DNA from: CAYRYU01 sp964428355
GTDB taxonomy: Bacteria > Muiribacteriota > Ozemobacteria > Ozemobacterales > Ozemobacteraceae
DNA: 64,000 nucleotides
Assembly (NCBI GenBank): GCA_964428355.1
Contig: CAYRYU010000024.1
Location: 1-64,000, forward strand
Direction: 5' to 3'
A program made the translations under genes and the position numbers. This document shows positions 41,565 to 49,047 of this stretch, piece after piece; within the stretch, counting starts at the first letter, position 1; every line of letters begins with the position of its first letter. Below the pieces are notes generated by a model. The model did no database searches and was not told where the DNA came from. It was given only the letters and a program-made list of their open reading frames with translations.

Positions 41565-44135
41565 ATGATCGAGGAAAAATACGCAACCATAATCAACGAC
41601 TGCAAGAAGCGCATCGCAGCCAACCCCCGGGATTTCTTCGCATACTACCAGCTGGCGCGCGCGCTCGAGATGACGGGAGACAACGACCAGGCGATCCAGG
41701 TTTTCCAGGAAGCCCTTTCGATCAATCCGAAGGATTCCTATGCACACAACTTCCTGGGACTTTCTTTCAGGAACAAGGGGCTCATCGACGAAGCGGTCAC
41801 CGAGTTCAAAAAGGCGATCATGTACAACAACAGTTTCGCCTTCCCTTATGCCAATCTGGGAATCATCTACAAAATGAAGGGGATGTACGACGAAGCGATC
41901 ATCCGTTTCAAGAAAGCCATCTCCCTCAAACCCGATTTCGCGTTCGCCCACCTGCAGCTGGGCCTGATCTACAAACTGAAGAAGCTCTACGAGGAAGCCA
42001 TCGTCAGGTTCCGTAACGCGATCGACCTCAACCACGATTATGCCTACGCCCACTACGCTCTCGGATCGGTCTACCTCGAGATCGGAAAGCCCAAGAAAGC
42101 GCTCGTGGAGTTCAAGAAGACGATCATCCTGAACCCCCAGGACTCCTATGCCCTCAGTCAGCTCGGCCGGGGCTACGTGGCGGTCAGGCAGTTCGATGAC
42201 GCGGTCAACGCCCTCAAGCAGTCGGTCGAGCTGAATCCCGACAACGCCTTTTCCTACCTCAACCTCGGCCTGGCCTTTTTCTATTCCGGAAAATTCGACG
42301 AGGCCGGAGACTCCCTCCGCCGTGTCCTGGACATCAATCCCGATCTGACCGAGGCGCGAGTCTACCTGGGCCAGTCGCTGTTCAAGAAATCCCAGGACGA
42401 TGCGGCCCTGGCCGAGTTCCGGAAGGCACTCAAGTTCGATCCGAAGTTCCACAGGCTCCATTTCTTCATCGGGATCGTCCTGCGGAAAAAGGGTGAAACG
42501 CAGAAAGCCCTCGAGGAGTTCAAGATCGAAAACTCCATCAATCCCAACGATGCCGAGCTCCATTTCAACATGGGCCTCGCCTACAAGGACCGCGGAATGC
42601 TCGACGAGGCGGTCGGGGAGCTCAAGCGCTCGCTTTTCCTAGATCCCAACCTCTTCCGCGCTCACGACCTTCTCGGCGAGATCTACGATGTCAAGGGAAA
42701 CTGCGATCAGGCTGTGTACAACTGGCGGAAGGCGGCCGATCTCCGCAAGCGTGCCGACATCCAGGATGTCCAGGAAAAGCCCGCACCCATGATCCGGGGG
42801 AAGAGCGAGATCGATCTCATGATCGAGCGCTACAAGTCCGAGATCGTGAACAACCCCAACAACCCTGAAGCGCACTACAAGCTCGCATCCGCCTACAAGA
42901 ACAAGGAGATGTTCGACGAGGCGATCATCGAGTACAGAAAGGCTCTCAGCCTCAATCCCTACGACTCCTTCGCCCACTACAATCTCGAAGTCATCTACCG
43001 GATCAAGGGAATCGACGACCAGAACCTGCTCCGCTGGAAGAGGTCCGTGGCCATCAACCCCGAAAATGCCGGGGCCCATTACCGCCTGGGCCTCGCGTAC
43101 AAGGAAAAAGGCATGCTCGACGAAGCGATCCGCGAGTGGGAGAAGGCGATCGCGATCGACCCTGAGTTCTCTCACGCACACATGCAGCTGGGGGTCGCTT
43201 ACAAGAGTATCGGCCAGTCGCAGGAGGCGATCCGGTCCTGGAACCGTACCGTCGAACTGGATCCCGAATTCCAGGAAGCCTTCTTCCAACTCGGGAAAGC
43301 CTACCTCGACCAGGGACTTCTCGACCAGGCGGTCGCGGCACTCAAAAGAACCATCCGTCTCAACCCCGACGACGTCGAAAGCCGTTTCATCCTTGGCCTA
43401 GTCTACAAGAACAACGGACTGATGGACCAGGCCCGCGACGTGTTCGAGGCACTCCTCAAGAAGCGCGAAGACCACGTCCTCACGATGGTGAATCTGGGAG
43501 CGGTGTACAAGAACCTCAACGAGCTGGAAAGCGCGCTCAACTGCCTGATGATGGCGGTTCGGATAGACAGCCGGAACTTCTTCGCCTATTATCTCCTCGG
43601 AACCGTCTATCGCGCGATGGGCAGCATCGACCAGGCCGAGGAGTCGTTCAAGAAGGCCATCGACCTGAACCATGACGACGCCTTTTCCCAGTATTCACTG
43701 GGAGTTATCTACAAGAACTCCGGAAGGCTTCCGATGGCGATCAAGGCTTTCTCTCGGGCAATCGAACTCGATTTCGACGATGCCTATTCCCATTCCCACC
43801 TCGGGATCTCCTTTTATGAACAGGGCCAGCTGAACGATGCAATCAACTCGTTCAGGAGGGCGGTCGAGATCAACCCCGAGGATACCTATGCCCTGTACAA
43901 CCTGGGAATGGCCCTCATGGACAACCATGACCCCGACGCAGCCATCGATGCCCTCGTCCGCGTCGTCAACCTTTCTCCGGAAGACCCTTACGCCTGCTTC
44001 AACCTTGGGCTCGCCTACGAGGAGAAGCGCCTGATCCCCGAAGCCAGGGCCTGTTTCCAGAAGGCGCGACAGTTCGCCCCGAAAAACACCCAGATCGCCC
44101 GGTTCATCCAGGAGGCGCTGGGACGACTGAAATGA
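41565..44135 (+). CDS. Long TPR-repeat protein (~24 units)
   Basis: ATG 41565 is preceded by CCGGAGGAAAGA. The 856 residues consist almost entirely of 34-residue tetratricopeptide units with clear signature positions (for example AHYALGSVYLEIGKPKKALVEFKKTIILNP), in two blocks separated by a short break near residues 395-420. There is no signal peptide and no TM, so it is cytoplasmic. TPR superhelices bind peptides or scaffold complexes. The stop overlaps the start of the downstream lipoprotein gene by ATGA, so the two are co-translated, but a cytoplasmic scaffold and an exported protein need not touch directly. Confidence 0.92.
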   Translation: MIEEKYATIINDCKKRIAANPRDFFAYYQLARALEMTGDNDQAIQVFQEALSINPKDSYAHNFLGLSFRNKGLIDEAVTEFKKAIMYNNSFAFPYANLGIIYKMKGMYDEAIIRFKKAISLKPDFAFAHLQLGLIYKLKKLYEEAIVRFRNAIDLNHDYAYAHYALGSVYLEIGKPKKALVEFKKTIILNPQDSYALSQLGRGYVAVRQFDDAVNALKQSVELNPDNAFSYLNLGLAFFYSGKFDEAGDSLRRVLDINPDLTEARVYLGQSLFKKSQDDAALAEFRKALKFDPKFHRLHFFIGIVLRKKGETQKALEEFKIENSINPNDAELHFNMGLAYKDRGMLDEAVGELKRSLFLDPNLFRAHDLLGEIYDVKGNCDQAVYNWRKAADLRKRADIQDVQEKPAPMIRGKSEIDLMIERYKSEIVNNPNNPEAHYKLASAYKNKEMFDEAIIEYRKALSLNPYDSFAHYNLEVIYRIKGIDDQNLLRWKRSVAINPENAGAHYRLGLAYKEKGMLDEAIREWEKAIAIDPEFSHAHMQLGVAYKSIGQSQEAIRSWNRTVELDPEFQEAFFQLGKAYLDQGLLDQAVAALKRTIRLNPDDVESRFILGLVYKNNGLMDQARDVFEALLKKREDHVLTMVNLGAVYKNLNELESALNCLMMAVRIDSRNFFAYYLLGTVYRAMGSIDQAEESFKKAIDLNHDDAFSQYSLGVIYKNSGRLPMAIKAFSRAIELDFDDAYSHSHLGISFYEQGQLNDAINSFRRAVEINPEDTYALYNLGMALMDNHDPDAAIDALVRVVNLSPEDPYACFNLGLAYEEKRLIPEARACFQKARQFAPKNTQIARFIQEALGRLK

Positions 44136-46114
44136 GAGCCCCTCCCGCCACCAACCGGATCGCGCTGCTTCTCGCGGTTTCAGCCGCCATCTTCTTCTGG
44201 GGCTGCGATTCCGGGAACAACGTCCGGTCACGCGAAGGCTCACTCACCGGCGTGATCACGGACAAGTCCGGAAATGTGCTCGAGGGTGCCATCGTCAGCT
44301 GGGACTACGACCGGACCAGATGGGGAAGAACGGCTTCCAACGGGATTTTCCTCGTCGAAAACGTCGGCTTCGGCGACCAGCCCTTCACTGCCGAGATGAC
44401 CGGATTTCGCGCCAAAGGCTTCACGTGCGCGATCTACTCCGATTACGTTTCCAACGCGGGGAAGGTGGCGATGGAAACGGCGAGCTTCAACTACCGGAAC
44501 ATCACGGTCAAGGAGGTCTCCGCGACAACCGCGCTGATCACCTGGCAGACGACGGATTACACGAACGGAATCATCGAATACGGCCAGTCCGGTTCCTTCG
44601 GCAACAGCAAAGCGGAAACTGCGGGACAGTATTCCACCCTTCATGAACTTACCCTGACAGGGTTGAAGCCTGCCTCACGTTACTACTTCCGGATCGTCGC
44701 GTCCAGGGAGAACCGCCCCTCGGAGACTTCAGAAACATCCAACTTCACGACCCTGAGCGCTCTCGAAGACAGCCTCCCTCCAGAAGCTCCGAAGGGAATC
44801 GCCGCTGCCCTCTCCGAAACGCCCAATCAGGTTACCGTCTACTGGGTGGCGAATACCGAAACCGACTTGAAAGGCTATCGTCTGTATCGTTCCGAGAACC
44901 CGGCAACCGGTTTTTCCAACATCGACAACTCGATCCTTGCCAAAGGAAGCGAAAGGTACACGGACGCGGGAGTGGTGACAGGGAAGAAATACTACTACCG
45001 GGTGACCGCCATCGACCAGGCTGACAACGAGAGTGGTCCGTCCGAATCGGCTTCCATGGTGGTCCCGGGCGACCTCAATCGGGTCGTGAGCTGGACCCGG
45101 GCCAACAGCCCCTATTTCCTGTCGGGAGACATCGATATCACGCAGACCGGGGTCCTGAACATTGATCCCGGCGTCGAAATCCGGATGGCCGATTTCGATG
45201 CCCTCCGAAGGGGGAACCCCTCCCTGGTGGAAATCCGCGTCGCGGGCGCAATAATCGCCAGCGCGACCACGGATATCCCCGTCATCTTCACTTCCTCGAA
45301 ACCCACACCAGCAGCGGGTGACTGGGGTGGGATCGCCCTGAACCAGGCGGGTAACACCCAGACCACCCTGAGCGGGGTAAGGATCGCGTACGCGGGAACC
45401 GGGCTTGTCATCAACAACAGCAAAGGAACCTACTACAACGTGACCACCCAGTTCTGCCAGACGGGGATCGACATCTGCAACTCCCTCAACTTTTCAGTCG
45501 CAAGCCTGTCCGCAAAATACTGTTCCATGGGGATGATCGCCACGGGGAACAAGCAGCTCACCATAGATTCCTGCACGTTCCATCACCCGCAGGTCGGCTT
45601 GGAAACCGCGTCGAACGACGGCCTCACCGTCCAGGGCTGCAATTTCTTCGAGTATACGAGCTTCGGCCTCAGTTGTACCGACCGGGAAGGAGTCGTCACC
45701 ATCCAGAACAACCTGTTTGTCTCCCCGATCGGGGTGGGGCTGTACCTGTCCGATCGCCCTGCGACCATCGACCACAACACCTTCGATTCCGCATATGGAA
45801 TTCGCATCCAGAGCGGAAACCCAATCATTTCGAAAAACATCATCCTGGGAGAGAAGTGTGCGACGGGCCTGGGCTTCAAGGGAATCGAGCATCTCGTGGG
45901 AGAGCTTCCTCTGCCCGAGTTCGGCCCCAACGATCTTTACGGGTTCGTCTCGGGAAAGGAATACGTCGGATGCGGCTCCATGACCGGCAGCCTGGCCTCG
46001 GATGTCTATTTCATGAAGGACTATCCCGGGAACTCGCAATACGACTACCGTTTGAAGGCCGCCTTTCCGGCAAGTGACGACCTTTGGGGGATATCGCGGT
46101 CCTTCCAACCTTGA
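44132..46114 (+). CDS. Probable lipoprotein with CarboxypepD-like, FN3 and beta-helix domains
   Basis: This 660-residue protein has an N-terminal IALLLAVSAAIFFWGC that ends in a lipobox-like FWGC at about Cys25. Domain order: carboxypeptidase-regulatory-like fold (~37-115, GVITDKSGNVLEGAIVSW), first FN3 (~125-215), second FN3 (~225-315, GYRLYRSENPATGF). A right-handed parallel beta-helix follows (~340-620, with VIFTSSKPTPAAGDWGGIAL and N-rich rungs). These are extracellular binding modules; the beta-helix could hold a polysaccharide. No catalytic residues typical of pectate lyases are evident. Probably anchored on the outer membrane surface. Confidence 0.85.
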   Translation: MRAPPATNRIALLLAVSAAIFFWGCDSGNNVRSREGSLTGVITDKSGNVLEGAIVSWDYDRTRWGRTASNGIFLVENVGFGDQPFTAEMTGFRAKGFTCAIYSDYVSNAGKVAMETASFNYRNITVKEVSATTALITWQTTDYTNGIIEYGQSGSFGNSKAETAGQYSTLHELTLTGLKPASRYYFRIVASRENRPSETSETSNFTTLSALEDSLPPEAPKGIAAALSETPNQVTVYWVANTETDLKGYRLYRSENPATGFSNIDNSILAKGSERYTDAGVVTGKKYYYRVTAIDQADNESGPSESASMVVPGDLNRVVSWTRANSPYFLSGDIDITQTGVLNIDPGVEIRMADFDALRRGNPSLVEIRVAGAIIASATTDIPVIFTSSKPTPAAGDWGGIALNQAGNTQTTLSGVRIAYAGTGLVINNSKGTYYNVTTQFCQTGIDICNSLNFSVASLSAKYCSMGMIATGNKQLTIDSCTFHHPQVGLETASNDGLTVQGCNFFEYTSFGLSCTDREGVVTIQNNLFVSPIGVGLYLSDRPATIDHNTFDSAYGIRIQSGNPIISKNIILGEKCATGLGFKGIEHLVGELPLPEFGPNDLYGFVSGKEYVGCGSMTGSLASDVYFMKDYPGNSQYDYRLKAAFPASDDLWGISRSFQP

Positions 46115-46345
46115 TTGTGGTAGGTTTACCTCAGCGAAGGTACACTTACCTCAGGTTCCCGCCCTCCCTGCTGAAAACTGCGCTGCAAGCGGTTCCCAAG
46201 CCACGGGAAGGGACCGGGGAAGGTACTTCCCGCGTGATTTATCAAGCGCGTAATGGGTCGGACTCTTCGACCCTGTTCTGCAAGGGTGCGGGGAAAACGG
46301 CTCCAGATCAGGATTTCATTTGCCCGATGATTTTTTCTTGACAAC

Positions 46346-46361
46346 TGGCATACCCCTTGCA
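46346..46361 (+). promoter_or_regulatory. Sigma-54 promoter of Flp pilin gene 1
   Basis: TGGCATACCCCTTGCA has GG and GC exactly ten bases apart, placing the start near 46372, 37 bases before the pilin ATG. A TTGACA at 46339-46344 overlaps the region and could act as a sigma-70 -35 with ATTATC at 46362-46367, so dual control is possible. Confidence 0.72.
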
Positions 46362-46408
46362 TTATCATAGCTTGGCAGTAAGCCAAACAAATCATCAAGG
46401 AGGACACT

Positions 46409-46594
46409 ATGGAACTGGTTCGACGCTTCGTTCGGGAAGAAGAGGGGCAAGGCCTCGTTGAGTACGCTCTGATCATCGGCCTCATCGCCGTCGTTGCCAT
46501 CGCGGCTCTCACCGCTTCGGGCGGCAGCATCAAGTCGATTTTCGGAACCATCAGCGGCGAGCTCAGCAAAGCCGAAGCCACCGTCGGAAGCTAA
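46409..46594 (+). CDS. Flp/Fap-family type IVb pilin 1
   Basis: This 61-residue protein starts at ATG 46409 with AAGGAGGACACT upstream. The short acidic leader MELVRRFVREEEG is followed by QGLVEYALIIGLIAVVAIAALTA: Gly-1, Glu+5, Tyr+6, the Flp motif. A ~20-residue polar tail follows. Flp pilins are processed by a TadV-like peptidase and polymerised by the Tad apparatus for adhesion. No tad genes are within the window. The gene is monocistronic, with its own sigma-54 promoter and a strong terminator. Confidence 0.92.
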   Translation: MELVRRFVREEEGQGLVEYALIIGLIAVVAIAALTASGGSIKSIFGTISGELSKAEATVGS

Positions 46595-46611
46595 ATCAAA
46601 GTTTAGCAACG

Positions 46612-46640
46612 CGGGGACCGAAAGGTCCCCGTTTTTTTTT
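46612..46640 (+). terminator. Intrinsic terminator after Flp pilin 1
   Basis: An eight-pair stem CGGGGACC/GGTCCCCG closed by a GAAA tetraloop is followed by nine T residues, 17 bases after the stop codon. This is a textbook Rho-independent terminator and marks the pilin as a single-gene unit. Confidence 0.93.
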
Positions 46641-46789
46641 ACCCCAAAGCTGGCTTCCTTCAAGGCTTCCAAAGGAGAGCGGTTTTTCGGACTCCGGGTA
46701 CCTGGACGGTTCTTGGGAGCCCTATCGGGCCTCGCCCCTGGGCGGCTCTGAGCCACCGCCTCCGCCGTGAGGTTCCCCGGTTTCCGCGT

Positions 46790-47755
46790 TTACCAGAAGG
46801 GGCCGCCCATGAGGGGTTTGAAGGGGGGCATGACTTCGAACTGCGTCGAGAAACGCTTCGGATGTTCCCCCCGGAACTCCAGCTGCGCATCCGCAAGCCC
46901 GGGGAGATGCCAACCCGCGACGCTCAGATATGGAACCAGGAATGGGTCGAACCCCATGATCCGCGCGCAAACGGAATCCACGGCCAGGGGGTGTTTTCCA
47001 AGGGCCAGCATTCCAACGGGTTTTGGGGAACCGAGGATGGGACCGTCCCCTTCCATGCCCACGATTCCGTCGACAATCACGTAGTGACAGGGAAGGGAGC
47101 GGGACAGGTCAAGGATGGAGTTCGAGATGCCCTTGACGTGGAGGGGGTTTTTCGGCCATCCATAGACGATCCCGGGAAGGTACCCGAAGTGATTCTTCAG
47201 GGACAACGTCAGACCCACCCAATGATGGGTTTTCATCTTGGGCATGTTGATCACGACATCGGCTTCCATAATCGGAGCGGCGACGAAGAAATGCGGGTAT
47301 CCGGTTCTTCCACCCTTGTTGGGTATTTTGACCACATCCCCGTGGTTTAGGTCGAGGCACGTGACTTCCTTTGGAAGGAGCTCTCGAAGAGCGGGATGCT
47401 GGACCGAAAAAACCGGATCCCTGCGGTGGCCGGCCGCTTCACCGACCATCACCTTTTTGGCTCCGAGCCGGAGGCAGGCCTCGGCAACCTGACGGATGAG
47501 CGAGATGTCGGTGTTTATCACGCGGCCGGGATGATACTCGACGATGTTTGGTTTGAGCAGCACGGACCTGCCCCTCAGATCGAGACCGTCCGAGGTGATT
47601 ATCTCCGCGAGGTCCCTGCCCACGTCCCGGGAGTAATCGGGAACGGGCAGGATGGTGACCGGACATCGGGTGCCCAGAAGGGTTCCCGCCAGGCGGCCGA
47701 TTCCGACCACGGCGATTCCGCCGGCAATCCATTTCAAAAAGGTTCTTCGGTTCAC
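46790..47755 (-). CDS. DUF362 protein with Tat signal
   Basis: This 321-residue protein starts MNRRTFLKWIAGGIAVVGIG, a twin-arginine signal (RRTFLK). The mature part matches DUF362: VLLKPNIVEYHPG, VGEAAGHRRD, ADVVINMPKMKTHHWVGLTLSLKNHFGYLPG, and IVDGIVGMEGDGPILGSPKPVG. Related proteins often carry iron-sulfur ferredoxin domains, absent here. Tat export suggests folding or cofactor loading before transport. Its start overlaps the stop of the upstream alpha-alpha toroid gene by ATGA. Biochemical function of the family is poorly defined. Confidence 0.87.
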   Translation of the reverse strand: MNRRTFLKWIAGGIAVVGIGRLAGTLLGTRCPVTILPVPDYSRDVGRDLAEIITSDGLDLRGRSVLLKPNIVEYHPGRVINTDISLIRQVAEACLRLGAKKVMVGEAAGHRRDPVFSVQHPALRELLPKEVTCLDLNHGDVVKIPNKGGRTGYPHFFVAAPIMEADVVINMPKMKTHHWVGLTLSLKNHFGYLPGIVYGWPKNPLHVKGISNSILDLSRSLPCHYVIVDGIVGMEGDGPILGSPKPVGMLALGKHPLAVDSVCARIMGFDPFLVPYLSVAGWHLPGLADAQLEFRGEHPKRFSTQFEVMPPFKPLMGGPFW

Positions 47756-48663
47756 GGTTCGAAAACCTTCCTGGTGGAAGAAGCTATGATTCCAAGGCTC
47801 TGGTGGACCAGATTGAAATCCTCCGCATCGGGTGCCCGGAATTTTTCTGCCAGCAGCTGCCTTGCCCCGGAAGGGTCGCGCCCGAAGGCTTCCAGACAGA
47901 TTGCGATGAGGGAAAGGGCATACAGGGATTCATCCGCCACCCGGAGGCGCGTCCATTCCGGTCTCTCTTCGGGAAGGGCGGCCTGGACATCCCGTTTTGC
48001 GACCGATGCCTCGAGGATGGCGAGGCTTTCAGCAAGATCCGCCTCAGGGACGAAACCCCGGAGTGCCAGAAGTGCGAGGGCGGTGGTATCGAAAAAGGGA
48101 AGGAGGTCCTGTTTGTAGACGGTCGCGTTGCCGTAGTTCCAGCCCCCCTTCGGGATCTTTCGGTCCATCAGGAGCTTCCGGCCCTCGACGCAGCGAGGGT
48201 GATCCCCTTTTCCTGCGAGTTTCAAGGCAAGGAGGGCCCAGGCGGTAGGCTCGACCCAGCCGAATGTCCCGGGAACCCATGCCCATCCGACCAGGGAATT
48301 GTTCTGGACGATGGAATCGGAATCGGGAAACGTGACCGATTTGAATGCGAGAAGGAAACCCACCGCTTTGTCGCGGGATGGGATATCGCCGAGAAGGTGA
48401 TGCAGTATCGCATAGTGAGGTGTGACCCAGATTCCCTCGGGTCGGATGACATGGTTCTGGCTCAACGAGCCATCGGGATTTTCGAGGCTTTTCAGCCAGG
48501 CTCGCGATTTATCGAGGCCTGGAAACTGGAAACCGGAAACGAGGAAAGCCATCAGCGCAAGGAGCGTGGGTTCCGCAGCCGAGCCCACACCCTTGCGGTA
48601 GGAGAATCCACCGTCGGCCCCTGCCAGGCCGGTGATTTCCCTCAAACGTTCTTCGTCGGTCAT
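47752..48663 (-). CDS. Terpenoid-cyclase/prenyltransferase-fold (alpha-alpha toroid) protein
   Basis: This 303-residue protein has repeated helical units carrying QW-like motifs: DGGFSYRKGVGSAAEPTLLAL, NPDGSLSQNHV, VEPTAWALLALKLAG, KGGWNYGNATVY, FFDTTALALLAL. These are the marks of the squalene-cyclase/prenyltransferase alpha-alpha barrel fold. The Asp-rich DxDD of true cyclases is not seen, so it may bind rather than cyclise. No signal peptide is present, so it is cytoplasmic, while its coupled partner DUF362 protein is Tat-exported. Substrate unknown. Confidence 0.78.
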   Translation of the reverse strand: MTDEERLREITGLAGADGGFSYRKGVGSAAEPTLLALMAFLVSGFQFPGLDKSRAWLKSLENPDGSLSQNHVIRPEGIWVTPHYAILHHLLGDIPSRDKAVGFLLAFKSVTFPDSDSIVQNNSLVGWAWVPGTFGWVEPTAWALLALKLAGKGDHPRCVEGRKLLMDRKIPKGGWNYGNATVYKQDLLPFFDTTALALLALRGFVPEADLAESLAILEASVAKRDVQAALPEERPEWTRLRVADESLYALSLIAICLEAFGRDPSGARQLLAEKFRAPDAEDFNLVHQSLGIIASSTRKVFEP

Positions 48664-48762
48664 GGATTCGTTTTCCCTGAAAGAGGACCTTTCTTTTTCC
48701 GGTTCGATAGTTTATCATCAAAATGAAAACCGGGGTAGGTTTTTGGAGTTTCCCTCGTCGAT

Positions 48763-48778
48763 TGGCATTCTTTTTGCG
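48763..48778 (+). promoter_or_regulatory. Sigma-54 promoter of Flp pilin gene 2
   Basis: TGGCATTCTTTTTGCG has GG and GC ten bases apart, with a T-run before GC typical of strong sites. The predicted start near 48789 lies 25 bases before the pilin ATG at 48814. Confidence 0.72.
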
Positions 48779-48813
48779 ATCAAATCAATAACTCACCTAT
48801 AGAGGATACCGAA

Positions 48814-49011
48814 ATGAAAACGAAATTTGGAATGAAAGGGAAAAAGGGGCAAGGTCTGGTCGAGTATGTGCTGTTGGTTTCCTTGATCGCCCTCGCCGCA
48901 GTAGCGGCGCTTACCTCGATGGGGTCAACGGTCAAGAGCGGCCTCATGGGGAACATCTCGACCACCCTGGATAAAGCGAACACCTCGATCACCGGTTCCA
49001 CCGGTTCCTGA
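48814..49011 (+). CDS. Flp/Fap-family type IVb pilin 2
   Basis: This 65-residue protein has a basic leader MKTKFGMKGKKG, then QGLVEYVLLVSLIALAAVAALTS: Gly-1, Glu+5, Tyr+6. The tail ends STTLDKANTSITGSTGS, rich in Ser/Thr. It shares the QGLVEY core with pilin 1, but leader charge (basic versus acidic) and tail differ, so it is a diverged paralog. No strong terminator follows, and a membrane glycosyltransferase gene begins 36 bases later, so the two may be co-transcribed. Confidence 0.9.
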   Translation: MKTKFGMKGKKGQGLVEYVLLVSLIALAAVAALTSMGSTVKSGLMGNISTTLDKANTSITGSTGS

Positions 49012-49047
49012 ACCGTTCGTAGACCCGGTTTTTCCGAGCGACCACAA

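Noticed and set aside
46115..46345. tRNA or structured RNA in the gap before Flp pilin 1
   Set aside because: There is a short GGGTCG/CGACCC hairpin at 46255-46273, but no cloverleaf, no T-run and no CCA-type acceptor stem.
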